From the NCBI GenBank assembly GCA_016712445.1, contig JADJRB010000002.1, positions 124,001-188,000 on the forward strand: 64,000 nucleotides of DNA. The letters run 5' to 3'. A program made the translations under genes and the position numbers. Every line of letters starts with the position of its first letter. Position 1 is the first letter of the stretch. Below are positions 7,145 to 16,812 of the stretch, piece by piece. The notes beneath the pieces are model-generated. The model was not told the DNA's origin, did not search any database, and saw nothing but the letters and a program-made list of their open reading frames with translations. The stretch comes from Acidobacteriota bacterium. GTDB lineage: Bacteria; Pseudomonadota; Alphaproteobacteria; Caulobacterales; Hyphomonadaceae.

Positions 7145-9109
7145 CTACGCATCGCGGTAAACCAGCAGCCTGAGGGCGTTGCCAACGACAATCAGCGTTG
7201 AACCTTCGTGCAGAAGAATGGCAGGGCCGATGCCCAGGCCGAAGAGTGTCGCCGGAACAAGTATGGCCACGACACCAAGGCTGACGAAGAGGTTCTGACG
7301 AATGTTCCGGCTCGTCGCGCGGCTCAGGCCGACGGCAAAGGGCAGCGTGTCGAGATTGTCCGCCATCAGGGCTATGTCGGCGGTTTCCAGAGCGACGTCA
7401 GAGCCCGCTGCGCCCATTGCAATTCCGACATTCGCGTTCGCCATAGCCGGGGCATCGTTGACGCCGTCGCCAACCATCGCGACGCCGCCTTGCTGTCTCA
7501 GCTCCTTGATCTTTGCTACCTTGTCGTCCGGCATCAGGTCTCCGAACGCCTCGTCCAGTCCGAGATCGCGGGCGATGGCGTTGGCGACACGGTGATTGTC
7601 GCCGGAGATCATCATCATCCGCGTGATGCCGAGCTTGCGTATCTGCGCGATCACGCGTTTTGCGGCCGGACGCGGCGTGTCCATCAGGCCGATGGCGCCC
7701 ATGAAGCGGCCGCCCTGCGCGACCACCATCATCGTGCGGCCCGTGTCGAAAAGCGTGTCTACCTCCCGCGCGAGCGTTTCGGGCATGATTGGACCGCTTT
7801 CGCCGTCGAACATCGCAGGCTTGCCGATCAGGACGAGTTCGCCTCCGACCATCGCGCTGACGCCCTTGCCGGTGAGGCTTTGGAACTCGGCCGCTTCCGG
7901 ACCTTTCGGAAGATCCCTCTGGCGTGCCGCCTCCACGATAGCACGCGCGAGGGGATGATCGCTGAAGGCCTCCACAGCGGCGGCGGTCCCCAGCAGCGCG
8001 CGCTCGTCGGTCCCTTCGAAGGCGACGATATCCACGACTTTGGGCTCGCCAATGGTCAAGGTGCCGGTTTTGTCGAACGCGATTGCGTTCAACCGGCCAA
8101 GCGCCTCCAGCGGCGCACCGCCCTTGATCAGTACACCGCCATTTGCTGCCCGGGCGATACCGCTGAGGATCGCGCTCGGCGTGGCAATGGCCAACGCGCA
8201 GGGGCTTGCTGCAACCAGAACGGCCATCGCGCGATAGAAGCTTTCGGAGGGTGCCTCGTCCAGGAAAAGCCATGAAAACCCCGTGAGCACCGCGAGGGCG
8301 ATGACCAGCGGCACAAAGATCTTCTCGAAGCGCTTGATGAACGTCTGTGTCGGGGACTGTCGTGTTTCGGCTTCAGAAACGAGTTTGACAACGCGGGCAA
8401 GCGCAGACTCTGAAGAGAGCCGCGTAACGTAAATGTCGAGACTGCCGCTCCCGTTGATTGATCCGGCGAAGACCTTGTGTTCCGGCCCGGCTGCCTCGAT
8501 CTCGGGCGCCGATGTACCGGGCAGGGGGCGTTTGTCGACCGGAGCACTTTCACCGGTAATCGGCGCCTGGTTGACGCTGCTTTCGCCGGCGGTAACGACA
8601 CCGTCGACCGGCAGACGCTCGTTGGACCGCACGACAACGATGTCGCCAAGCTGAATGTTTTCGATGCGTATCTCGACGGTCTCGCCATTGCGTCTGACGA
8701 GGGCAGAGTCAGGGGCGAGGTCTGCCAGCGCCTGAATGGCCCGCGTCGCGCGGCCCATCGCATAGTGCTCCAGCGCATGCCCGAGACTGAAGAGGAAGAG
8801 CAGGAGCGCACCTTCCGCCCACGCACCAAGGATTGCGGCGCCGGCAGCCGCAACAAGCATCAGGAAGTCAATCTCGAACTTGCCATCTGCTACTTTTTCG
8901 GCAGCTTCGCGCAGCGCGAAGAAGCCGCCAAAGCCGTAAGCCGCGATGTAAAATCCTCGGCTTACGCTGTCCGGAAAGGATCCCAGCTGCTGCAGAAGGA
9001 AGCCCGAAAGAAGGCATGCCCCACAGAGAAGGGAGAAGGCAAGTTCGTTGCCGCCCAGCCATCCCTTCTTGTGGTCATGCGTATCCTCGGCGCCTTGCCT
9101 GGTCACCAT
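7145..9109 (-). CDS. P1B-4-type heavy-metal translocating ATPase
   Basis: Inner-membrane metal pump of about 654 aa. P-type ATPase motifs in order: ITGESAP (actuator), SPCALAIATP in the metal-binding helix, DKTGTLT (phosphorylated Asp), HPLARAIV, MISGDN and GDGVNDAPA. There is no N-terminal CxxC metal-binding domain. The SPC motif (not CPC) together with HEGST in the last helix marks the P1B-4 group, whose members move Co, Zn, Fe or related divalent ions rather than Cu(I). Start at 9109, with GAGAGG upstream; the longer frame from 9196 would run into czcA. It follows czcA by 22 bases, so it belongs to the czc operon. Confidence 0.93.
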   Translation of the reverse strand: MVTRQGAEDTHDHKKGWLGGNELAFSLLCGACLLSGFLLQQLGSFPDSVSRGFYIAAYGFGGFFALREAAEKVADGKFEIDFLMLVAAAGAAILGAWAEGALLLFLFSLGHALEHYAMGRATRAIQALADLAPDSALVRRNGETVEIRIENIQLGDIVVVRSNERLPVDGVVTAGESSVNQAPITGESAPVDKRPLPGTSAPEIEAAGPEHKVFAGSINGSGSLDIYVTRLSSESALARVVKLVSEAETRQSPTQTFIKRFEKIFVPLVIALAVLTGFSWLFLDEAPSESFYRAMAVLVAASPCALAIATPSAILSGIARAANGGVLIKGGAPLEALGRLNAIAFDKTGTLTIGEPKVVDIVAFEGTDERALLGTAAAVEAFSDHPLARAIVEAARQRDLPKGPEAAEFQSLTGKGVSAMVGGELVLIGKPAMFDGESGPIMPETLAREVDTLFDTGRTMMVVAQGGRFMGAIGLMDTPRPAAKRVIAQIRKLGITRMMMISGDNHRVANAIARDLGLDEAFGDLMPDDKVAKIKELRQQGGVAMVGDGVNDAPAMANANVGIAMGAAGSDVALETADIALMADNLDTLPFAVGLSRATSRNIRQNLFVSLGVVAILVPATLFGLGIGPAILLHEGSTLIVVGNALRLLVYRDA

Positions 9110-9131
9110 GGTTGGACCTCTCGCCTTATGA

Positions 9132-12100
9132 CTACTCTGCCGGCACGGCTGCGCCGCCGGAAACAGGTGTTTGACCCTTGCGAAGCTGGAACCCATGGAC
9201 CAGCCGGTAAAGCGCAGGCAACACGATCAGTGTAAGGAGGGTAGAGGAGATAATCCCTCCGATCACAACGGTTGCCAGCGGACGCTGGACCTCGCTGCCT
9301 GCGCCGACATTGAAGGCCATCGGCACGAAGCCGAGGCTTGCGACCAAAGCCGTCATCAGAACCGGCCGCAGGCGCTGAAGCGCGCCTTCGCGGATGGCGC
9401 CAAGAAGGTCTTCTCCCGCTTCGCGCCTTGCCTTGATGAAGCTCAGCATGACGACACCGTTGAGCACGGCGACGCCGGAAAGCGCAATGAACCCGACACC
9501 TGCCGAGATCGACAGCGGCATGTCCCTGAGCGCGAGCGCCGCCACGCCGCCGGTGAGGGCCAGCGGCACGCCGGAGAAGACGATCGCTGCGTCCCGGGCG
9601 GTTCCGAACAGCATCAGCAGAAGGCCGAAGATCAGGAGAAGGGCGACGGGTACGACAATCGCAAGCCGGTTGCTGGCGGACACGAGCTGTTCATAGGTCC
9701 CGCCATACTCGATCCAGTATCCGGCAGGTATCTCGACGCCCTGCGCGATCGTGGTCTGCAGCTCGCTGACAAAAGAGCCGAGATCGCGGCCGCGCACGTT
9801 GGCCGAGACGACGATACGGCGCTTGGCATTCTCGCGGCTGATCTGGTTAGGACCCATGACGATCTCCACCGTCGCGAGCTCGCTCAGCGGCAGGAATGTC
9901 ACCCCATCAATTGTCTGCCGCGATACCGGCAGCGGAATCGGCAGACGTTTGATCGCCGCAACGTCTTCGCGAAGCGCGTCCGGGAACCGGACCACGATAT
10001 CGAACCGGCGGTCGCCTTCGAAAAGTTGCCCGGCGACGGATCCGCCGAGCGCCGTCGAGACGACCCCCTGAACGTCCTCGATGCTGAGGCCGTACCGCGC
10101 AAGCGCGTCCCGGTCGGGGATCACCGAGAGCATCGGCAACCCGGTGACCTGTTCAATCTTCAGGTCTTCAGCGCCGGCCACGCCAGAGGCTGCCGCTTCA
10201 ACCTGTTCGGCAGTTTCCAGCAGGACATCAAGATCGTCGCCGTAGATCTTGACGGCGACATCGCTGCGGACGCCCGAGATCAGTTCATTGAAGCGCATCT
10301 GGATGGGCTGAGTGAACTCGTAATTGTTACCCGGGATCGTTGCCGCGGCGGCTTGCATCTCTTCGACAAGATCGTCTTTCGATTTTTTGGGATCCGGCCA
10401 TTCCTTGCGGGGTTTGAGCATCACAAACGTGTCCGCCACACTCGGCGGCATCGGGTCGGTCGCGATCTCCGGTGTTCCGATCTTGGCAAAGACCCGCTCG
10501 ACTTCCGGAAACGCCTTCAGCCGTTTTTCCAGCTGCGACTGCATTTCCACCGACTGGGTAAGGCTGGTGCCAGGAATACGCATGGCATGAAGCGCGACGT
10601 CGCCTTCATCCAGGTTCGGGATGAACTCAGATCCAAGACGGGTTGCTCCGAATGCCGCGCCAGCGGCCAGCAGGACGGCAACCACGACCGGAATGACCGG
10701 GTAGCGGATCGCCGCGTCGAGGGCTGGGCGGTAGGCGAAGGCTGCGCCGCGCATGACGGTGCTTTCCTTCTCCTCGACCTTTCCGCGGATCAGCAGGGCA
10801 ACAGCTGCGGGTACGAAGGTAAAGGACAGGATGAGCGCCGCCGTCAAAGCGAGCACCACGGTGAACGCCATCGGGTGGAACATCTTTCCTTCGACGCCTG
10901 TGAGGGCAAAGATCGGGAGGTAGACGACTGTGATGATGATGATTCCGAAGATCGAGGGTTTGATGACTTCTGCCGAAGCTTCGGCAGCAAGGTCGAACCG
11001 CTCGTCCTGGGTGAGCAATCGGCCGAGCGAATGCTGGGCCATGCCGAACCGCCGGAGGCAGTTTTCCACGATGATGACGGCGCCGTCGACGATGAGACCA
11101 AAGTCGAGCGCGCCGAGGCTCATCAGGTTCCCGGAGACCTTGTTCTCCACCATGCCGGTGATCGTCATCAGCATGGACAGCGGGATCACCATTGCGGTGA
11201 GAATGGCAGCACGAATGTTCCCGAGCAGAAGGAACAGGATCACGATGACCAGCAAAGCGCCTTCGACGAGGTTCTTCTCGACCGTAGCGATGGTCCGGTC
11301 GACCAGAAGGGTCCGGTCATAGACGGTCGTCATCGTTACACCGTCCGGCAGGCTGGACCGAATCCCGTTGATCTTGGCATCCACTGCCTGCGAAACGGTG
11401 CGGCTGTTCTCGCCAACCAGCATGAAAGCTGTTCCGAGAACGATTTCCTCGCCGTCCTGAGTTGCTGCGCCCGTGCGAAGCTCCTTGCCGAGTTCAACCG
11501 AGGCGATGTCGGAAATGCGGACAGGGACCGAGCCGTCATCCGCAACCACGATGCCGCGCAGGTCTTCCAGGGTGGAGGCCTGACCCGGAATGCGGACAAG
11601 GTTCTGTTCGCCGTTGCGCTCAATGTATCCCGCGCCGGCGTTCGAATTGTTACGCTCAAGCGCTGACATAACATCCGCGAGTGTAAGCCCGAAGGCCGCC
11701 AGTGCGGACGGATCCGGAACAACGTGAATCTCTTTCTTGAAGCCGCCAATCGTGTTGACTTCCGTCACGCCTTTGACGCCGCGAAGCTGCGGCAGCACCA
11801 CCCAGTCATTGAGGGTGCGCAGGTCCATTGCAGTCCAGGGCTCGCCTTCCGGTGTCAGAGCGCCGGGCTCAGGCGAAAGAACATACATGTAGATCTCGCC
11901 CAGACCGGTCGAGATGGGGCCGAGTTCGGGCGTGACACCCGGTGGCAGGGATTCGCGGGCTGACTGGATGCGCTCGGACACCAGCTGGCGCGCGCGAAAA
12001 ATATCCGTGCCTTCTTCGAACACGACCGTCACCTGACTGAGGCCGTAACGCGAAATAGAGCGCGTATAATCGAGTCCCGGCAGGCCGGCGATTGCGGTCT

Positions 12101-12308
12101 CTATGGGAAACGTGATGCGCTGTTCGGATTCAAGCGGCGAATAGCCGGCCGCCTCGGAGTTGATCTGGACCTGGACGTTGGTGATGTCAGGGACAGCATC
12201 AATCGGCAGGCGCTGGAAATTGTAAACGCCGAGCGCTGCAAACCCGAAGACACAGGCGAGCACGACCCAGCGCTGGCTGATCGAGAAACGAATGATTTTT
12301 TCAAACAT
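9132..12308 (-). CDS. czcA: Heavy-metal efflux RND pump, CzcA family
   Basis: Inner-membrane proton-driven pump of 1058 aa, the usual length of the heavy-metal RND family. It works in a trimer with CzcB and CzcC to expel metal across the outer membrane. The N-terminal helix (RWVVLACVFGFAALGVYNFQRLPIDAVPDITN) and the large periplasmic loops are typical. The transmembrane-4 signature reads DFGLIVDGAVIIVEN, the form seen in Czc/Cnr/Ncc-type pumps (Zn, Co, Cd, Ni), and not the form of the monovalent CusA/SilA pumps. It is 11 bases downstream of czcB and is followed by the P1B-4 ATPase. Confidence 0.96.
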   Translation of the reverse strand: MFEKIIRFSISQRWVVLACVFGFAALGVYNFQRLPIDAVPDITNVQVQINSEAAGYSPLESEQRITFPIETAIAGLPGLDYTRSISRYGLSQVTVVFEEGTDIFRARQLVSERIQSARESLPPGVTPELGPISTGLGEIYMYVLSPEPGALTPEGEPWTAMDLRTLNDWVVLPQLRGVKGVTEVNTIGGFKKEIHVVPDPSALAAFGLTLADVMSALERNNSNAGAGYIERNGEQNLVRIPGQASTLEDLRGIVVADDGSVPVRISDIASVELGKELRTGAATQDGEEIVLGTAFMLVGENSRTVSQAVDAKINGIRSSLPDGVTMTTVYDRTLLVDRTIATVEKNLVEGALLVIVILFLLLGNIRAAILTAMVIPLSMLMTITGMVENKVSGNLMSLGALDFGLIVDGAVIIVENCLRRFGMAQHSLGRLLTQDERFDLAAEASAEVIKPSIFGIIIITVVYLPIFALTGVEGKMFHPMAFTVVLALTAALILSFTFVPAAVALLIRGKVEEKESTVMRGAAFAYRPALDAAIRYPVIPVVVAVLLAAGAAFGATRLGSEFIPNLDEGDVALHAMRIPGTSLTQSVEMQSQLEKRLKAFPEVERVFAKIGTPEIATDPMPPSVADTFVMLKPRKEWPDPKKSKDDLVEEMQAAAATIPGNNYEFTQPIQMRFNELISGVRSDVAVKIYGDDLDVLLETAEQVEAAASGVAGAEDLKIEQVTGLPMLSVIPDRDALARYGLSIEDVQGVVSTALGGSVAGQLFEGDRRFDIVVRFPDALREDVAAIKRLPIPLPVSRQTIDGVTFLPLSELATVEIVMGPNQISRENAKRRIVVSANVRGRDLGSFVSELQTTIAQGVEIPAGYWIEYGGTYEQLVSASNRLAIVVPVALLLIFGLLLMLFGTARDAAIVFSGVPLALTGGVAALALRDMPLSISAGVGFIALSGVAVLNGVVMLSFIKARREAGEDLLGAIREGALQRLRPVLMTALVASLGFVPMAFNVGAGSEVQRPLATVVIGGIISSTLLTLIVLPALYRLVHGFQLRKGQTPVSGGAAVPAE

Positions 12309-12319
12309 GGGTCAGCGTC

Positions 12320-13624
12320 CTAGTGGTCGTGGCCAGCGCCGGACTTGTCGATGTCCGCTTTGATGAGGAACGAGTTCTCGGTAACGTAAGCCTCGCCGGG
12401 GTCGATGCCGCTGAGGACTTCAACGAACTCCCCGTCGCTGCGTCCAAGTTCCAGCATCCGGACTTCGTAGGTGTCGCCGTGCTTTGCAAAGACGGCGGTC
12501 GTGTCGCGAAACCGCTGCAAAGCACTCTCGCGCACCGCGAGCGGCACCTGCATCTCAGACGTATCAACTTCAGCCGTGACCCGCATGCCGGCCCTGAAGC
12601 CCGCATCCCGTGGCAGGACCACGCGTGCGATCAGGGACTGTGTTCCAGCCTCTGCCAGGGGGAGGAAGCTGTCGATCTCCCCGCGCGCTGTCATGTCGCC
12701 GCCCGCCAGCCTGACGGTGACACCCTGACCCGGTTTGATCAGGCCGGCATCCTTTGGAAAAACGTGCAGCTCTGCCTGGGCGGCGCCAAGGTCGCCGATC
12801 ACGAACAGCGGCTCGCTGGCTGCGACATCCCCCGCGTTCGTGCGCCGTTCGAGCACGGTACCGGAAATAGGCGCGCGGACGGAGTAGGTTTGCAGGCTGC
12901 TCGAATTTTCGACCTCGGCGAGAGTGTCGCCCTTGCTCACCCTGTCGCCGACCGTCCGGGTCACCCGGACCACGCGGCCCGGATAGACAGCGCGAACATC
13001 AGCGGTGGCAGAGGGTGTAAGCTGGACAGTCCCTGACAACTCGACCCGTTCACGAATGAGCGCTGGTCCGGCCGGTTCGGTCGCCAGGCCTGCATCAGCG
13101 GCGATTGCATCGCTGATCGTGGTGCGGCCCTCATAGGACTCGTAGGCCCATTTGTAGGACTTTCCGCCGTAAGACGCGCTCACGGCGACATCGAATGAAT
13201 GAGGCTCTTCGACGACACCGTCGCTTTTCAGATACTCAGCTTCCGGTTTGAACCTGAAGCTGTCTTTCTTGCCGCCGAGGCGCGCAAGGCCGACCGACAA
13301 GTCAACCTTGGACGGATCGACCGGCTTTCCTTCAAAGGTCGGATAGATTCTGTACTCTGGCTCAACGCCCGTTTCGAAGATTGTAACTTCAAGGGCAAAT
13401 TCGCCGTCTTCCAGCAAGCGGCCTCCGTGTGGGCCTTCTTCGGCCTCGGCCTCCTCATCGCCATGCTCGCCGGCGCCGTGGCCGTCGTCTTCAGCGTGGC
13501 CTTCTTCTTCGGCATGGTCATGAGCGTCGGCCTGCGTCTCGGACGACGCGCCGCAAGCAGCGACAATGCCGGCCATCAGCAAGGCTGCGAGACTGAACGT
13601 GAGCGGATGAATTGATCGGGTCAT
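12320..13624 (-). CDS. czcB: RND efflux periplasmic adaptor, CzcB family
   Basis: Membrane-fusion protein of 434 aa that connects CzcA to CzcC. It has a lipoprotein signal (LMAGIVAACGASS). A strongly His/Glu/Asp-rich segment follows (about residues 32–70, with HDHAEEEGHAEDDGHGAGEHGDEE), probably a metal buffer. Next come a CzcB-type N-terminal domain, a barrel-sandwich region (VYPGRVVRVTRTVGDRVSKGDTLAEVE and SVRAPISGTVLERRTNAGDVA) and the beta-barrel domains. Short coiled coils are typical of the CzcB/CusB group. It ends with SGAGHDH, another possible metal ligand. Its start overlaps the czcC stop by 4 bases. Confidence 0.93.
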   Translation of the reverse strand: MTRSIHPLTFSLAALLMAGIVAACGASSETQADAHDHAEEEGHAEDDGHGAGEHGDEEAEAEEGPHGGRLLEDGEFALEVTIFETGVEPEYRIYPTFEGKPVDPSKVDLSVGLARLGGKKDSFRFKPEAEYLKSDGVVEEPHSFDVAVSASYGGKSYKWAYESYEGRTTISDAIAADAGLATEPAGPALIRERVELSGTVQLTPSATADVRAVYPGRVVRVTRTVGDRVSKGDTLAEVENSSSLQTYSVRAPISGTVLERRTNAGDVAASEPLFVIGDLGAAQAELHVFPKDAGLIKPGQGVTVRLAGGDMTARGEIDSFLPLAEAGTQSLIARVVLPRDAGFRAGMRVTAEVDTSEMQVPLAVRESALQRFRDTTAVFAKHGDTYEVRMLELGRSDGEFVEVLSGIDPGEAYVTENSFLIKADIDKSGAGHDH

Positions 13625-14904
13625 TGGGCAGTCTCCTGAAGGGATGGCGGAAGGTTGCGGGCCTGGATTCGGGCAAGCGCAGCTTCGGCAAGATGATAGG
13701 TACGAAGAAGTTCGAGACGCTGGTCGCGCAGGCCGAACAGCAGCTTCTGTGCATCGAGGACATCGAGGTAGGAAAAGGCGCCGCGCGCATAGCCGTCATT
13801 GGCCAATGAAACCGCACGTTCCGCCTCAGGAAGAGGGCCGGTTTCCAGAAGCCTGATGGCGTCAAGCGCGTTGAGCGCCGTGCGTTCAAGACGCGCGCTC
13901 TCGCGGAGCAGGGACTGACGCAGGGCGTCTGCCTCCGCCTCAATCTGGCGCGATTGTGAGGCAGCTTTCTGTTCTGACGGCGCTGCGCGCTTTGGTGAAC
14001 CGAGCGGCACAGAGACCCCGCCCAGTACCGCGAGGCTTTCGTCGGTGCCGAATTTCCGGACGCCTGCGCTCCACGTGACATCGGGGACCCGGTCAGCTTC
14101 GGCAACCCGGATCGCCGCCTGAGCCTGGCGCCGCTCGGCTTCCAGGCGCAACAGTTCGGGAGAGCCTGTCACATCGAGTGGGTGTTCATCATGTCCGTTG
14201 CTGCGGGACAGACCGCAGATATCCACGCCAAAATCAGGCGAGCCTGCCCAAAAGTCTGCGAGCGCTGCGCGAAGCCGTTCGGCTTCCTGCGTGAGCCTCT
14301 TAAGGTCGCCTTCCGCCACCAGCGCATCAGCCGTTGCGCGGGACCCTGCGAGGAGCGGGTCGCGCGCGGCCTCTACGCGCTTCTCGATCAAAGCCTGTGC
14401 CTTGCGCGCGGCGTCGAGCCTTTCAGCGGCAAGTGAGGCACGTTCCTGAGTGAGGGCAAGGTCTACATAGAGAGACTGGATTTCGTAGGCGATTTCCGCC
14501 TTACTGATCTCGACCCCCGCTTCGGCGATGTCCACGCTGCGCTCGGCGAGGGACGTGCGCGCCTCGCGCTTGCCGCCCCGCTCCCAGACCCGGTTGAACG
14601 TACCGGTGACTTCAAGGTTCTCGATTTCAGAACCGAGGCCTATCCCCGGAAAGTTCTCGAACTCAAGGCTCAGGGAATCGGCAGGCCTCAGCGCGGCGAT
14701 TGCCCGCTCTGCGCGGGCGGTTGCTACAGCCGCGCGTGCAGCCGCTGGCCTCAGGTCGCTTTCGAGCGCCCTGCGGACGGCTTCGTCAAGCGGGAGGTAA
14801 AGCGCGGCGGCTTCGCTATCGCGTGTGCAGGTCTGAGCAGCCGCCGGCAAAAATCCGGACGCCGCAGCGAGCGCGCAGGTCGCGCTCAGGATACTGAATT
14901 TCAT
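13621..14904 (-). CDS. czcC: TolC-family outer-membrane channel, CzcC-like
   Basis: Outer-membrane efflux protein of 427 aa with signal peptide (CALAAASGFLPAAAQTC). Long Ala/Glu/Arg-rich helices in two similar halves (for example ALESDLRPAAARAAVATARA and RLEAERRQAQAAIRVAEADR) fit the TolC/OEP fold. It serves as the exit duct of the CzcCBA pump. First of three tightly packed genes (4-base overlap with czcB, 11 bases between czcB and czcA). A small Cys/His secreted protein lies directly upstream in the same direction. Confidence 0.92.
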   Translation of the reverse strand: MKFSILSATCALAAASGFLPAAAQTCTRDSEAAALYLPLDEAVRRALESDLRPAAARAAVATARAERAIAALRPADSLSLEFENFPGIGLGSEIENLEVTGTFNRVWERGGKREARTSLAERSVDIAEAGVEISKAEIAYEIQSLYVDLALTQERASLAAERLDAARKAQALIEKRVEAARDPLLAGSRATADALVAEGDLKRLTQEAERLRAALADFWAGSPDFGVDICGLSRSNGHDEHPLDVTGSPELLRLEAERRQAQAAIRVAEADRVPDVTWSAGVRKFGTDESLAVLGGVSVPLGSPKRAAPSEQKAASQSRQIEAEADALRQSLLRESARLERTALNALDAIRLLETGPLPEAERAVSLANDGYARGAFSYLDVLDAQKLLFGLRDQRLELLRTYHLAEAALARIQARNLPPSLQETAQ

Positions 14905-14975
14905 GGAATGGTCTTCCCAAGCCTGTTGCTGTCATACGGCATGCGCGCGGGACCGCGCGCATTGTCGAGAAGCAA

Positions 14976-15320
14976 TCAGGCGCGGGGGGGGCGTTCCAGG
15001 CTAGGAACAAGGGCAGAGCTGGCACTCTGCACGATGAGCGCCGGAACTGCATCAACCGGGACCGCAAGCGCGGAAAACTCAACGGAGTCAGGCTGGGTCA
15101 TTGGCACATGACAATTGCCATGGGCGTGGACACCATGATCGGTCGACGCGGGATCGTCAGAACCTGCATCATCATGTTGTTGGACTGCCGCGATTTCGGC
15201 AGCGCAGCCGTGCTGCTCATGCGGGTCGCACAGAGGCTCTGAACTCGCTGGCAAGGCCAGAAAGGCTAAAGCGGCCAACATGGGCATCAACCGCTGGAGC
15301 AGGAGTCGCGCAAACTTCAT
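14976..15320 (-). CDS. Small exported Cys/His protein, CzcI-like by position
   Basis: A 114-aa exported protein. Signal peptide at residues 1–27 (MPMLAALAFLALPASS), then a short mature chain with possible metal ligands: CDPHEQHGCAAE, DHGVHAHGNCH and VPM. It lies 71 bases upstream of czcC in the same direction. Small secreted proteins called CzcI occur at this position in Cupriavidus-type czc operons; the resemblance here is of place and composition, not of clear sequence identity. A similar protein heads the cop group (3419–3841), so both metal operons start with a small Cys/His secreted protein. Confidence 0.55.
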   Translation of the reverse strand: MKFARLLLQRLMPMLAALAFLALPASSEPLCDPHEQHGCAAEIAAVQQHDDAGSDDPASTDHGVHAHGNCHVPMTQPDSVEFSALAVPVDAVPALIVQSASSALVPSLERPPRA

Positions 15321-15477
15321 GTAAGGGGCGTTTAGCCTGATTTTCCTTCGAAGTCATTAAGGACTTCCAGCCACGATGACGCATCTGCTTGATCTTATGT
15401 GATATTATCGCGTCTCAACTTGCCGCGACCTGCCAACCGGCCTCGCATCGCAGGATGCTCGGAATGGAGAAACAAAC

Positions 15478-16812
15478 TCAAACAAAAAACACCGGCGCGA
15501 AGCCGCCGCCTACTGTCCTGAAGTTGGTTGTCTGACCTCGGTAGAGGCGCGCAGAGGCGAGCAGTACCGCGCTGTCATATGTATAGAGCCGCACGTCTGT
15601 CTTCAGGGTCTGCGGGGCGCCATCGAGAAGGATCTGGCGTTCGCCGGGCGCAACAAGATCCTGGGCAATGTAAACTGCCTGCAGAATTTCTTCCCATACC
15701 GAGCGCGTAAGCTTGTCCCCTCGGTACACCGCCTTGCCCCCATGCCCGGAGACGGGCTTGAAGAACAACTGCTTGCGCCTTGACCAGAGTTCAGCGGCGT
15801 TATCGGGCGAGACCGGGACCGTGCGAGGAATCGAAGACAGGGATTGTACTAAATCGGGAGAAGTGCCCCAACTCTGCAGCAAGTTGGTATCGGAGAGTAC
15901 GGTCAGATTTCTCTTGTGGGCAAAAAGCGCATGGTTATGGGGATTGGGTGTCACGACGACCGCGTTCTCTAGGTAGGCCTGACGCAAAGCCGCGTGCCGG
16001 GGCTCCGACAAACTGAAGTCCACAAGCCGGTTGTACACGAGATCAATTTCGCTGCCGCGTGCGGTAAGCTTACCTCCGGCGCAGTTCAGTTCAGACGGGT
16101 CGGCAACTACCGTCTCAATACCGGCGGCTTCAAACAGACGCTTGGCAAGCAGGAATTCAGGATAAAGGTACTGTTCCGCTGGCAAGTCGTCCACTATCGC
16201 GATTGTCCTTGGGCGGACGGTGCTGCGCTGGCGCTGCCATTCGGCCTCGAACATCCCGATTACCGTTTGATCAAACGTGCGGGCATCCGGCGCGCTGATG
16301 AAGGGCTGTACCGCGTCACAGCAGGCAAGTTGAGCCCGCGCGCCAAACGCGTTCAAGAAGGCGCCGCCGGCATTGGTGTTGATCTCAATGAGGCGGGGAG
16401 GACCGCTTCCGAGGTGAAAGTCGTAGCCCATCAGGGCTCCGCGTGGACCAAAGTCGCGCTGCGCTACGTCGGGTGCCCAGGACAGAACCAGATCACGGTA
16501 GGTGTCAGTGCGCGCCAACGTTTCTATCGCGCCCACAATTGCCAACATCGACGCACGGTCGGCTTCCGGCAGGAAGACCGGCACGCCGGAGAACAGATGT
16601 GGGCGGCTGGCGATATAAAGTTCGTAGAATGAGCTCTCGCCAGCTGCAGACTGCAGCGCCGTTGCCAGCGCCGCCCTGTCAAGCGTGATGCAGAAGCAGC
16701 TCTGATTGAACTGGGAGACAAGAGCTTCGGTCGTCGGCAATGTGGCGCTTTCTGCTGCTTCTGGCGCCGATGCTGCAGAAGACGACTGCGAGCCGGATAA
16801 TTCGCCGCTCAT
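15478..16812 (-). CDS. ATP-grasp domain protein of unknown substrate
   Basis: A cytoplasmic protein of about 444 aa with glutathione-synthetase-like ATP-grasp features: RLIEINTNAGGAFLNA near residue 145, a nucleotide-binding Lys region FFKPVSGHGGKAVYRGDKL, and a C-terminal DVRLYTYDSAVLLASARLYRG followed by GGGFAPVF. Such enzymes join a carboxylate to an amine or thiol with ATP through an acyl-phosphate. Which ligands are joined cannot be told. The gene stands alone between the czc operon and the conjugation remnant. The start is uncertain: ATGs at 16974, 16845 and 16812 are in frame; 16812 has GGGG upstream and drops a basic, unlikely leader. Confidence 0.7.
   Translation of the reverse strand: MSGELSGSQSSSAASAPEAAESATLPTTEALVSQFNQSCFCITLDRAALATALQSAAGESSFYELYIASRPHLFSGVPVFLPEADRASMLAIVGAIETLARTDTYRDLVLSWAPDVAQRDFGPRGALMGYDFHLGSGPPRLIEINTNAGGAFLNAFGARAQLACCDAVQPFISAPDARTFDQTVIGMFEAEWQRQRSTVRPRTIAIVDDLPAEQYLYPEFLLAKRLFEAAGIETVVADPSELNCAGGKLTARGSEIDLVYNRLVDFSLSEPRHAALRQAYLENAVVVTPNPHNHALFAHKRNLTVLSDTNLLQSWGTSPDLVQSLSSIPRTVPVSPDNAAELWSRRKQLFFKPVSGHGGKAVYRGDKLTRSVWEEILQAVYIAQDLVAPGERQILLDGAPQTLKTDVRLYTYDSAVLLASARLYRGQTTNFRTVGGGFAPVFFV

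Noticed and set aside
9171..11666. Long open frame (831 codons) opposite czcA
   Set aside because: It is the mirror of the czcA codon pattern in high-GC DNA; the protein is low-complexity Arg/Asp/His-rich with no family signal.
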